Below, piece after piece: positions 26,603 to 39,600 of a stretch of 64,000 nt of DNA. Position 1 is the first letter of the stretch, and each line of letters opens with the position of its first letter. The notes below the pieces were generated by a model. The model saw nothing but the letters and a program-made list of their open reading frames with translations. It did not search any database and was not told where the DNA came from. The position numbers and the translations under genes are program-made. Origin of the DNA: Tenebrio molitor (lineage: Eukaryota > Arthropoda > Insecta > Coleoptera > Tenebrionidae); assembly GCF_963966145.1 (NCBI RefSeq), contig NC_091050.1:10726001-10790000 (forward strand), written 5' to 3'.

Positions 26603-27496
26603 TGAGCTACGACAGGTGCAGGACGGCGGAGTTCTGGAACCCGTTTACCCAGCGCAGCACCAAATGGAGAACTGATTCCGTTTGACCTGAAGTGGTGCTA
26701 AGATCAACATTAAAAACCGCTAAGTGGGACCCGTTTCAGGCATGTTAGGGGCTAGTAAAAAACGGTTTGACAGCTTCTTGACCTATATAGATATTACCCA
26801 AAAGAACACCACTTTACAAAATTGATAATTATCAATTCATTTCTAATAAATGATATTTCAAATTTTTAATGACTTTATAATAACACAAGAAAACGAAATT
26901 CAAATTTGAAAGTTACAAATTTATAAGAAGAATTTTTTTCTAAATACATCTGAAATTTTCGAAAGTAATTAAGTATCTTTAGGACTCTAACAAGAAACAA
27001 AAATTTATTATTTTAATTATGAGAAGAATAACAATGTTCTGAGGATTACAGCGAAAATTGTGACGTTTCTGTTTCACCCAAAAGTATCAATATTATACCT
27101 AGAAATGATGAAAGTGTAAAAAGCGTTTTAGTAGTCTTGCGGCGTTTTACAATAGTGTGTAAAGAAGTACCGTGAATATTTCACGAATATATGTTTGGTT
27201 TAACACTTATCATTATCAATGATTTCAGGAAGTGACTTTCTCCAAGAATGAAATTCTTTTTGAGAAGTAAAAGATTTTCGATGGCACTATTATTGGGTAT
27301 CAATGGAACTCATATCAATCCTATTTTGTCTCACACAACACTACTGCTCTTGGCTGTCTTCATTGGTAGTACCTACATGTGTTTAAAATACGTGGAAAAC
27401 TTACAAAGTTAAAAGTAGTACCAATAACAGTGATTCGGACCATTTTTTTTAACTTTATAGCTTGTTCCTCTATGGTTTTCGCAATCAAATAAACTA

Positions 27497-28327
27497 CAGT
27501 GAGCGGCAAAAGTATGGAATAAATTCATTAAAAATTAAACAAAATTTTTTTCGAAAAAATCTTTGAACAGGTCAATTTTAGTTTATAAAAATACATATTT
27601 TAATATAAAATAAAATTCCAAGCAGTCATTTGTTTTCGAGTTATGACGTCATCGATAGTTTTTTTAAATAGAAACCTCCTATTTTTTTTTCTTGATTCTG
27701 ATAGACCTTTTAATTGTCTAAATGCCAGTATAAAAATTTTGTTACCTTACATAAGGAAATTTTTTAGAAAAAAAATAATAAAGTTGAAAAAAATAAATTT
27801 TATAACGAACAAAAACAAGTCAAAAACTGTGTTAGTAAGTTCTTAAAATTATGGAATTAAATGTTCGAATTGCCATCCCCCAATTTGTTGACAAAAAGCA
27901 AGTTTATGAAGAAATTCCCACTGTTTTAGTTTCATCTAGTTTTTTATCTCCGCACCCAATCAAAATTAAAATTTCTATACGTTGTGTTTCTGTTAAATGA
28001 GTCATTTTCGAAAACGTTTTGTAAAACAAAAAACACATACGAATGAAATTGACAGTAACATTTGACTGTTTGATTTACCTACTTGATTTTTTGACTTGTT
28101 TTTGTTCGTTATAAAATGTCTTTTTTCCGACTTTATTATTTTTTTTCTCAAAAATTTCCTTATGTAAGATAACAAAATTTTTACACTGTCATTTAGACAA
28201 TTAAAAGGGCTATCAGAATCAAGAAAAAAAATAGGGGATTTCCATTTAATAAAACTATCGATGACGTCATAACAAAAAATTTTGTTTAATTTTTAAGGAA
28301 TTTATTCCATACTTTTGCCGCTCACTG
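27497..28327. mobile_element. Large fold-back transposon (831 bp) with TA flanks
   Basis: CAGTGAGCGGCAAAAGTATG at the left is inverted at the right end (CATACTTTTGCCGCTCACTG). The inverted similarity runs inwards for about 300 bp, including ATGACGTCATCGATAG on each arm and a CTATCAGAATCAAG-type block. TA duplications flank it. The frame at 27643-27846 is inside an arm and not a gene. Confidence 0.85.
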
Positions 28328-29559
28328 TATATTTATTTTCACATTTGGATAGGTGTTATCTTGTTTTGATTTTTTTTTTCCAGGAGTTTTTAATACATTT
28401 TTCGGTGTGCAATATTTACCTTTGTTCGTACCTAGTACCTAGTAGGTACCTTGAAGACAGTGGAGTACCTATTAAAATAATTTGTTTCAATTTACAAAAA
28501 AAAAAAAAAATGATTAAAACTGCTGGAACAAAACAAAGACAATTTAAACTGTAGTCATTACATCTCACATTTTTTCTAAATATGGAATTCCTTAGATGAA
28601 AAACAAAAAATTAAACCATTTTTGTAATAATAGTCTATTACTTACTACTTTATTTTGCAAAATGATTTTGTATATCAAGAACTGAAAAGGATTTTAAAGA
28701 CTACTCGGAATATTATTCTTTTGTTAAAATGTTTAAAATACAAAATGGAATATGATTCAGGATAGTACCACCATATTCCGCGGCGTTATCTTCAGTTTAC
28801 AGTTTGACAGCTGTTGTAGGTTATCCATTATAAAAACTGACCCGTTTGTGGTTTCAAACACAACAATCAGAAAAGAAAAACGAACGATGTTATCGGTGCT
28901 GTTCTAGAGTACTGTCAGGATCTACTTTACCCATTTTTCATTTTTCCAATTATTCAAAAATATTGTATACTAAATTTTCCTTCACGTATTGGTAGTATCC
29001 AAAAAATTAAATAGAACTTGAATTTTAATCGTCACAACGTTATTCAGAGTAGTACTGCGAATATTACACATAGGCATACCCATTTCGTTCATTTCTAGTC
29101 GAAATCATTTATCACTCATTCTAAAAATAGCTAAATTATGTTTCCAGAAATATTCTCGAAGAAAGGAGTTCTTATCTCTTATTAGTGTGACTGTTCTCAA
29201 TGAAAAATAAAAATTAGAGAAGTCAAAGTAGAAAAACTGGTGTCGGTGGTGCTCGACAGTGCATTGACCGACAATTCTACCGTAGAGCATCAGGTCTTCA
29301 AGATTTTGTGTATTTACCTCATTTTCTCGAACAATTTTGTAAAATATTTGAGAAACGTATTTAATCACGATGACGTAGTCCAAGTGGTACCGCAAATACA
29401 TATTACAAAAACACTAAGATGGTTATTTGTTTAATTTTTCACTGTTTTGGTTTTGTTTTGTTCCTTTAGACCACTTGGAAAAGTACATGGGAACTCTTAT
29501 ATGCCAAAAACTGCCAAAACATCTTTGGCAAAAATGTTCTGCATCGCCCACTTGGCACT
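28328..29559. other. AT-rich intergenic, nothing identified
   Basis: Frames are short or in AT-rich low-complexity sequence. The 98-codon frame at 29105-29401 (-) has no domain. Confidence 0.35.
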
Positions 29560-30180
29560 GCCCCTCTAATTAAATTACCGACAATTGGCAGGGCACTTTG
29601 GTCTTCAGTCCAGCGACCTCGTCATCTCCTGTATGACGAATAGTCTCGGCTCGTCCCAGATCGCCGAAGGGTCTGGATAATTTCCCGTCTGGCGGATTTC
29701 GTTGGGTCATTCCAGCTAGTGCATCTCGTTTTCAAGAACACAGAAGAAGAGTTCGTCGACCGGCGTTGTCTAATGTAGGTAACATGAGAGTGACGTCAGG
29801 CGCGTCACCTCCATGTTCCAGTGGTCTAGTTACACTCCGACAGTCTAGTTGGTCGAGCTTCCATCTTCTATGTGTGCAAGTCGACGGGTCGACGAACTCT
29901 TATGCATGTCCTCGATGGACACGAATACGAAGAGAAGAAATGAGTTCATCTTCGCTGTGTTGCGTCGACGGCGAATTTGAGTTTCTATTAGGTTAGTCCG
30001 GCCAATGGCCGTCCACAATGGAAAACTGAAGATATGGGTTGACGAACGGTGAAGGAATAATGCGCCGTGGTACCTCGCCGGGTACCCAACGGTCCTCTAC
30101 TTACATGGAGAGGCTCCCATCGCACTCGAGGGACAGTTAAGATAATTTCACTCGTCTTCAGTTTTACTCCTTTGTCTGCA
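29560..30180. other. GC-richer island without recognisable gene
   Basis: It stands out from the AT-rich flanks. Frames are short (76 codons at 29766-29996) and without a domain. It may be a conserved regulatory block. Confidence 0.15.
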
Positions 30181-31465
30181 GCATCCGGTTATCATCTGGA
30201 AGATAATCTTCCGTCCCGTACTGCATTGTTCACGAACAACTCGTGACTCAGGCATGTCTAAACTTGATTCGATCAGTCGCAAATGTCAAAAATGACACAA
30301 GCACAGATACTTGTTCTTGTCATTCCGAAGAAAAACTTGTGCTGAAACGATTTTCCTGTAACAAGAAAATGAATATTCATTATTCTAATCTGCTACATTC
30401 CGCCAACACAAATAAATTTTGTTTTACATGAAGGCTTTTCATTACGATGCGGTGGCAATTTTACACCATCGATCTTAAATTTGTTGAGAAAAAATCGTCA
30501 AAGACCTTGGCTTCGACAAGTGAGGTTATTAGAACCTTCAAATGTGATTAAACATATTATTATCCTAGGCAAGCACAGGTTCTACGCACTTGATGCCTCC
30601 AGGCAGTACTTGTTTTTATCTTTTGTCATTTTTTCAGCGATCATGAATATGAAAATAACTGGTCATCCCGAAAATATGATACCTAGGAATGTATTTAACA
30701 CTTTGAGAGATATTACCAAATAATTAAGTTTCGTTTAACGGCATTCCTAAATGGGTACTTACAGATAGGTGTGGAATGAGTCAAACCACAAAAAATTCCA
30801 TTGGTTCAACTATTATTTTGAATTATCAATTATTGTTCTCTGCAAATGTGATCATTGTTTGTCGTAACTGATTCTGATTGATATTTGTACGGTGTTTGCC
30901 ATGTAAAGAACGTTAGAAATAGCGTAACGGTTTCGATAATGTTATAAAGTGAATGTAGGCAATTCATATCTTCATTTTTTTTACAAGACATTTTAATTTT
31001 TACTAGAGAATAATTGTTTGAAAGATCTGTACAATGTTTTCACATGCTGATTATCGAAACGAGCCATTTATACATTTTTGTGTTTTTTAGATATTGCTCT
31101 GTTTACTTAAATGTTTCTTTGGACAAAATATTTTCAAAAAAAAAAACAATCAAACTGCAATTAAAATCTTATAAAAAATACATTGGTACGATCAAATACG
31201 AATTTCAAAAAATTTCTTTTTAAAATGTCAAATTAGCAAACCTGACGAAAATTACTTCTCCAACTGTATTTTAAAAAATCTTCAAAATGTAACGGTAGTC
31301 TGTAATTGGACTTCTACGGTAAAACTGAAAGTAGGTTCAAATACATAATAAGGAAAGAAATACAAATAAATCAGTTTGACAACAGTAGCAAAACTACGTT
31401 TAGCGATGAGAGAAGAAACAGCAAAATATTTTCCATTGGTGGCAAATATGGTCTAAAGAAAGGTA

Positions 31466-32328
31466 CAGTGTGGAAATTACTTATGGAATAAATTCAGTAA
31501 TTTCAAAACTAATGACATTTGCCGAAAACGCTGAAACAGGTCAATTTTTGTTTTTAATAATGCTTATTTTAAGTTACTTCACTTGTTCATGACGTCATCC
31601 ATTTTTGAGCTATGATGTCATCACCAATTTTTTTAAATGACAACCCCCACTTTTTTCTTCTCTTTCTGATAGACCTTCCTACTACCTAAACGATGAATGA
31701 AAGAAATTGGTATTTTACATAACAATTTTTTTTCAGAAAATAAATTTTATTTCAAAAATGTAATTTTATTTTTAATGTACTTATTTTTTTTTCTATGTGG
31801 TTATTTAAAATCGAGGGTTTACTTTAATAGACCAAACAATTTAGAAGATTTATGACAAAGAATTCGCACTGAAATGTAACAAATCAGCCCTGACATTATT
31901 GAGCGCGGTGTACAGTGCCAAAAGTTGGCGGGGGATAATTTCAAGATTTGCGTTACATTTTATTGTTAACCCTAGATGTTTGTTTGTTTCGGTTTAAGGT
32001 CAATTAAAATTTTTACATTAAAAATTAAATTAAATTTTTGAAGTAAAATTTGTCATTTTCTGAAAAAAATTGTTATCTAAGGTACCAATTTTTTTCATTA
32101 ATCGTTTAGGTAGTAGTAAGGTCTATCAGAAAAAGAAGAAAAAAGTCAGTGTTCTCATTAAAAAAAATGGTGATGACGTCATAGCTCAAAAATGGATGAC
32201 GTCATGAACAAGTGAAGCAACTTAAAATAAGTACCATGAGAAATAAAAATCGACCTGTTTCAGCATTTTTGACAAATGTCATTAGTTTTGAAATTACTGA
32301 ATTTATTCCATAAGTGGTTTCCACACTC
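31466..32328. mobile_element. Second large fold-back transposon (about 860 bp)
   Basis: The left end CAGTGTGGAAATTACTTATG and the inverted right end CATAAGTGGTTTCCACACT bound arms of about 270 bp that share GACGTCATCC, CTGATAGACCTT and GTTACATAACAAT-like blocks. It resembles the 27497 element (AATTTATTCCATA, ATGACGTCAT, GGTCTATCAGAA) and is likely a relative. The central region is AT-rich. Confidence 0.8.
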
Positions 32329-32517
32329 TATAATACAAACTTTACAGTGAAGTCTCTTTCGCCTTCACATGAGCAGTTAAAAACTAGAGCAAAGATTGTA
32401 AAGTTGGTAGAATCTGATGAAAATGTTGTTCTTTCTGTAGAAACATTTTTGGACAATGAATTAAATTTAAACGAATGAATATTCGCAAACTGACCTCTGA
32501 GGCAAATTAACCGGTAT

Positions 32518-32625
32518 TGACCAGGATGCAAATGGATTCCTTGAAAGATTAGTTAGAGTGGATGAAGCTTGGGTTTATCCGCTTTGACCGAAGTCAAAAA
32601 GTCAAAGTGGAGAGAGTAGAGACAT
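32518..32625 (+). pseudogene. Decayed mariner transposase fragment
   Basis: The frame reads FLERLVRVDEAWVY, a stop, then PKSKSQSG, matching the mariner block around the first catalytic Asp (VTVDETWIHHY..P..K.QS). It lies beside the fold-back element at 31466-32328, which may have inserted into an older mariner. Non-functional. Confidence 0.55.
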
Positions 32626-35599
32626 AAGATTTAACATTTATATAGTTTGGTAGGTACTCCGGATTGATTATTTTTGAAAAACGGTAAAGTTATGGAAAAA
32701 TTGAAATGAGATTTACACAAGAGCTTTTTGTAGAAAAACTGTACATATTATTTTGATTTTGTTAATTGATAGTTTTTTGATAAAAATTTCTGATCAGTAA
32801 CAGTGGTTCAGTCGTCAAAACAGAAAATTATCTACAAAAATAAGAAGTTCGAGTGTAATTCGACGAGATCATTTTGGGGCTCTAAAATAAAATAATACAA
32901 AATATTAGTTTTATTTTACATTCGTTGAAACAAATACTTTTGCCGCAGGAAACAGTCAACAGAGGTATTTATCGCTGTCACAAGGAAGGCTTGTTATAGA
33001 GGAACAAAATTAACAAAATTAAAAAGCACCTTCGTTGTGCACATTTTCCGAAGGATGACGCTACGATGGTAAAACCAAACGAGTGGTCCGAGACACAAAA
33101 GAAACATTTTTTTCCAAGCATTCCATTAGTAAGTCTTAAGTGAATATTTAAAAAATAAAATTACTTAAATTTTCCTATTATTTTGCTTCTGTCAGGAGGT
33201 GAAATTGAAAGTATGTAGGTGGGTTATGTACATATAAGAAAAAATATTATACTGGAGCTTGACAACAATAGCGGGCGTTCTTTTGACAAATAAAAACCAA
33301 GTGGTTAAACACTTTCCATTGTTGCCAAATACGATTGAAATAAATAACAATAAAAAAATTAAATCAGTTTTTAAGTCAAGTCAAAACTATCACAACTTCA
33401 CAACTATCTTCTTACTTAACGCTATGCAAATTCACTTTGAATGCATGCCAATTATTATTTTTCAATGTTATCTTCCTTGATGTGTAAACGTAAACACTTT
33501 ATTTTGCTAATTTATGAGTAAAGCAAAATATTTTGTAAATATTTCTTACCTAAATTTGATGATTGCATACTGATGAATTACATTTTTTTATTGCAGTATG
33601 AAATCACTTTACTACCCATAGCCATAACTTAGAGAGGAAAATAAAGAAAAATAAGCTTAATGGCTACTTTTTACAAGACAAGCGTTGAGGAATTTATTTC
33701 TCAGTTTTTCTTAGCAAATTGGTGTTATGTCAGACACGCGATTAAATGTCAAGTTTTAATAATAAAGAACCAATGAACACAAACTTCTTTAGTTTGTTAC
33801 AAAAACGTAAGATTTAAGCAATACAAGTAAGAAAATATTTAAAAAGTATTAAAGTCTTGTGAGTTATGGCAAAATTAAGTACCTATAACTAAGTACATAA
33901 CGAAAAAAATCAGGTCAACATTTAGGGATACAAAAATATTGTATTAATAAATCGATTTATTAATCAGTAATTTTTTTAAACAATAATAATTAATCAAAAA
34001 TATTATCAATATTCAGTTAAACCCTTTTATTTTACGTTTTGCCTCGATCCTAGATCAGATCCCAAGATTTTAACTTCCCTTTCATTGAGCTTTTGACATT
34101 TTAAATGTTTTAATAATTTCGTTTTTTGCAACAGTAGCTCTCAAAACACCTGGACAAGGATAAAAAATTCTCATTTTGTGTTTGTTGCCAACAGTTTAGC
34201 TCTTTTAAATTTCTTTGAAGCTAAAATATTTATATTTTACATGAAGCAGATTACTTTTAGATACATTACGTTTTATGCAGCTACAATCTTCAATAAGTAA
34301 ATTTCTTAAAAAATGAAATAAATTAGCTTAAAATCACTTTGTTTTTTAATACTTAATGGACAATAAAATATAAAGAGAAACTTTTCCTTCCTTGAACCAG
34401 TAATATATTAGTTTTTTATGGTGATAATATCGGTGACAATTTTATACAATAATAAATCTTAAATTTATGTCCTGTTAAAAACACAAAAAGGGGACTTATT
34501 AGTTTGTAAGTTCCACAAAAAAATTGTTGTTTCTCCTTGTATCAAATGTTTAGACAGTAGATAAATAAATTACAGTTTTTTGTCATTAACTCTAGGAAGT
34601 GTTAACAAATGGAATTAAACCGGAAATCGCTTTGAATTTTATTCAGTTAAAAGATAATCAGGAAGAAATTAATTAGACCAGTATCAAAGAGACAACCAAC
34701 AATGTGGATATGTAAAGCAGTTTAGTCGAAAATTATAATTTTACTGTCTCTACAGCCACAATGGAAGACATTTCTTTACTGTCTTCATCAAACCTATTTC
34801 ATATTATTTTTGACACTTGCGATGTGGCTTTACAAAAATATCAGTGTCAGTAAGCTTAAAGTGAAAATAATAAAAATCGAAAACCTGTTGGAACTTATTT
34901 TCTTCTTGAGCTTTCAAAAACTCTTGTCATTTTTATTTTTGAGTTATTTGGATTCCAATTTTATTCCATTTCTGCTGTAGAGCCCCATTTATAACTAAAA
35001 ATATTTACCTAAATCTCAAATTTGAGACTACCTATCTATTTATTTTTTTTTTGCAGAATTATGTAGATAAAAAAAGTTTTCGTTTATTGTTCTTAAAAAT
35101 GAATAACTATGATGATGAATAATTTTTATGGTTTATGGTTTTTATTTTTTTGGTTTTGTTCGGTCAAAAGATAGATTTATCTCTGAGTTTCCATAAAGAT
35201 TAAAAAAAACGACAAATATTTTTATACATAATTAAATGACCACCCAGCAGGTTGCCTACCCATAGTGTGACATAAAGTAAAAGAGAAACTTGTATCTTTT
35301 TGATAATGATAATGTACAGGTTTTGGTTTACTGGCGCGTAGGGCCGGCCTTGCTGCCAAAGAAACTGCCGAAGAACTATAAAGTATCGAAAATTCTTCAG
35401 CTCCAGCAGTGATGTCACTCTCGCTAATCCAGTGGCCTCCAACTACCTACAACCCAAAAAAAAAAACCTATTAAAAATAGACGCTGATTCTTGTCTATGA
35501 GCTGACAGCCTATTAAATTTTGTGTTATTGTATAATATAAACGGTTACTAACCTTTGGTAACAATCACCATAGTTCCGAGTGAAGGCCAAGCTGGAGGA
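32626..35599. other. AT-rich intergenic, nothing identified
   Basis: No coding-like frame. The left part (to about 33100) may belong to the decayed mariner at 32518 but is too diverged to follow. Confidence 0.35.
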
Positions 35600-38500
35600 A
35601 GTGACGGAATAATAATGATACGGACGCGCCGACATGAATCCCGACATTTCCATCGCCTTCAAACCGAAGCCTCCACTCTCTACCGCCAAATTCGTGCAAT
35701 TCCACTCATTTTTCCGTCGTCACCTCTTTCGTAATACTGCTCCAAATCGTCGGGTCGTGTGGGCGCCTAGCATAGCCCACGAACCCCCGCCGGAAAACCC
35801 GCGAAGAATCTATCCCACTGCCTTATATCCCCAGTGGCGTCCGTCAAAACCCACCGGTGTCAAGACTACCCACATCGATGCCCATGCGAAAACACGGTCA
35901 TCAACCTCTACCCGTAATGTGTTACGCTATCCTTCGCAATACGAGAGAAATCGCGGACGTCTTTGCGCGTCCTCGAACCTCCGACGAAGAAGTCCCGCGA
36001 CGGATGTCGCTGCTCTGGCGCGCCAGTAGGTGTAAAAATGCCGCGAATTGAGGGCGAAAGGTAAACCGTGAGGTGTGTTAAAGTAAAATCGGAACGAAAC
36101 GGAATTGAATCTGTGAATTTCAAGTGAAGAATGACGACCGGAGAAAATGAAGACGGTTACGGCGGGGCAGAAACGCCGCTATACCTATTCTGAAAATGTA
36201 GATTCGCGTCTTGGTTTGCGCTTTTTTGGCGGATTTTTTAACCTTGAAATCTATGAAAATCTAAATTGGCCTTGAGATGATCTGCGTCGCTGTTTTATCT
36301 ACCAAGAGGTAGAATGTCGTGTCATAAACAGTTTGTTGCACCAATAGATAAAGTCATTCAGAGTCGATTAGCATTCGGCCATAAATTAGTCGCGACCACT
36401 CTAGAGACTATTCCGCGATCCATCGCCGAAACTCCATCCTGAAAGGCAACCACAGCGCTTAATTAGTCGCTAAAAGTCTTTTAATTACCTGTGACATTAG
36501 ACAGGAAGCTCGGCCATTTAATCCGACCGATTTTGACACATTTGACACTATTAGTGTCGCGTGAAGTATGGTGCGCTTCCGGTCCAACTATGCCGGCTGT
36601 CATTTTTGACACTTCCAGCAACTGTCAAGTCGTCGATTTCTTGGCATCTAAAACCAAACACCAATTGCCGGAATAAAACAATAAACAATAAATTACCACC
36701 ATTACATGGTCGTTCTTGAGGCGTTATCAAGTCCTCCTGTGCGACTCTCGCACTTAACCTAAGCGTGGATTGGCTCCATTCTCGCCTAAAACAAAGCCAA
36801 GTGTCAGGTTCATTGACTTGTGACGTCAGCGGACCTAACCTAACGTAAGTGAAGACTGCGTTCCAACAGCAACTTTCAAATCTTTGTAGGTGTTGCATTC
36901 CACCCTACATTGTGCGCAGCGAACAGGAAGGAACGGATTATGTCACCTCCAAGGGCAAAGACCATCGGTCGAGGACTTCCTCGCGTGCGGAAGTGGGTCA
37001 GTTTTGGGTTGAAAAGGCAAGGTTCGAACAGGCTCAAGTCGGCCGCTGCAGACGTCAATATTGACGTTGCCTCAGTTGGACGATTTTTAGACCTCTTTCA
37101 GTGCGAAATGAAGACTTGTATAGGTGCTAAACAGAATGTGTTACGACCTGGGTTTGTTGAACTCGTGCCGATGTAGAACAGCAAACTCGATTAAATTTTC
37201 GTTTCGTTCGGAAGCTTTTGTCTCCACGTGAAAAATCACCCTTCTCTCGATCCGGACATTTTCTTCAATCGCATTCCACTTTAGCATTTTTTCCACTCAA
37301 TTCGAGCGCAGGGTTGCCGACCAAAGCGAATCTGCCTGACTAATGCACCTTGACAAACATTGTGTAATGCCCTGCTTCCCCCCAATAAAAAGGGTAACGG
37401 TACCGTCATTGTGACGAAGAAAGTAATTAGGAAGAGTTTTGGTCCTTCCCGAAACTTTCTACCCCCCGTGGGTGTTGTAAATTACAGTAAAAGGACATTG
37501 TTGCGGTTTATGGCAAACCACCCTCTGGTTTTACGTTCGTTATGTCTCACCCCAATTTCTAAGGGCGCTGTCACTATTTTGAAATATGCCACAATTACCG
37601 GTTGACCTAGAGAAAAATGTCTTGGAAATGGAACTGTCAGAGCTCTTTTATTCAAATTTGGCTGTTATGGTGGTGAAATTTGTCGAGAATGGTCGTAAAT
37701 CAGTACCGGTGGCGGTCGTAGAGGAATCAGTCTCGGCTGGGGATTAAGGCGTAACAAACAATTCTTTTTGTAATTTCAAGGACAAACAGGATCGCGTCGT
37801 TGTCAGAATTTGTGTTCAAAAAATCGATTGAAATCGTTGTTTTCGAAAGGGATTAATTTCAGGATGAGATTCGTGGTGAGGGGGGTGGTATCAGCGAAAA
37901 TCCCTCGGAGACTTCAACGGTCGATCAGACGGCAAACTCCCGACCAGACGAATCCTTTTCCTGCGGTGCGATTTTGATAGAAACTGAGTCATAATTCACC
38001 TGTCAGGATGATGCAGAGTACTGTTGCGAACCCGAAGAGAAAGGCATTTCACTGAATACCCAAATTCGTCGGTGAACTCGCGTGAAATAAGGTTATATCA
38101 TTTAACATAAACAAAATGACGCGGATGAGTCAAAGACCTTCTTAACCGTAAGTGGAACTTTTACTCCGAGAAAAATAGTGTTAATCATCGAGTTCTTCTC
38201 GGAGGCGGTCCCGGAAGAACTGGCTCGAGCCCGGAAAATCTGTGGATTTTTCGGCCCTGGTCCATGAACCCTAAAATAACGACAAAAAGAACTTCCTCAA
38301 ACGTGAGCTGCAGCACTGAAGTCGCTGGCAACGTCTTGAGGCCGCTCAGAATTTGGAGGTTGTTGACCGAAGTTCCCGTTAGCGGAGCTTCCAACTATCA
38401 CCACTTGGCGCTGTGTGAAAACCATCACGGTCAAGTTTAACTCGGATCGGTGTTTAGTTTCTAAAAGACTGCGAAGGTTGAAGAACGTAGTGGTGTGTTT

Positions 38501-39600
38501 GACATTGGCCCGGACATGCGGCTTTGACAACCGGAGACTCTTCGCCCACCCCCGGTCTGGATTAAGTGAGCCGGCTTCGGTCCGTCAAAATTCCTCGTTG
38601 GACTCTCTTGCGCCAAATTCCGTTCGGGCGGTTCTTCAGTGATCCAAAGACTGATTTTAATTAACATCTCGACGACTGATTTTCGCAGTGAGCTTGTTGT
38701 GCCTTCGGATTATAGAAAAGTGACTATTTATCCTGGATATACAGTACAGTGACGCTGCCAAAATTTTCTGGATACCTTGGATTTTATACATTCCTCCGAA
38801 AGACTGCCACAAAGGTAAGGCCGAATCGCTCCCTATGGATTCTGCCGCGCGCGATTTTTGCCGCGCTTGATCAATCACTCTTCTGGGAACGCAATTATCG
38901 AACACCTGTAAGTTCGGATGTGTGAACGTGCGCTCAAGGAAAAATTGTTTTCGTCGCTGACGAATCCGCGGAGGAAATTACCTTCGGGTGATTAATTCAA
39001 TTATGTAATGACGGGGAAGGCGTAAAATTTTCGGCAGTCATGGTATCGTGGCGATGTTATTGACCTTAAGACAAGACATTCACATTGAAATTGCGTTCTG
39101 TAATTCGCCGTACTCGTGTTTACCCGACGATATTTCCCAACACTACTGAATTTCTTGTAGGAGTACGTTTCGAAGGTGTCGACATTGCCATTCCATAATG
39201 GGCGCGTGGGAAAGCGGTAGGACGCCCGGAAAATTAATATGTACCTCGACCAAATCTTCGCAAAAGTGCATTTGCACAATCGCACCAGTTTCCGGGTTTT
39301 TCCGGTTCCGCGAGCTGCTCGCCATCTCCCCGGAGGATTGAAAATATTTACAACAGAATAGTCGTTGACCCCTTGTTTACCGTCCAGAAAAGCCGCGAAA
39401 AAAATGCACAGGACCTTCACGCCAGAATTAGCATAAGAACTCGTCCCTCCGCGAAAATAAAATTTAAAAAACAAACAAATTCGCAGTGGAATAAAAATTC
39501 AGCATGTGAAACATTTGTTAGGTTCATCGAACCTAAAAATTTGTTAACCTCAACCTTGTGCGCTCCTCGTATAAGGTCGAAAACTGCATAATAAGGAACC
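35600..39600. other. Extended GC-rich tract upstream of Blimp-1, no recognisable gene
   Basis: Four kilobases with raised GC and CpG and many overlapping frames on both strands, the longest 131 codons at 35634-36029 (+) and 157 codons at 39001-39474 (-). None shows a domain or a convincing splice chain, though a donor-like CACAAAG/GTAAGG occurs near 38815. A cluster of enhancers or a non-coding transcript is possible. Confidence 0.2.
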
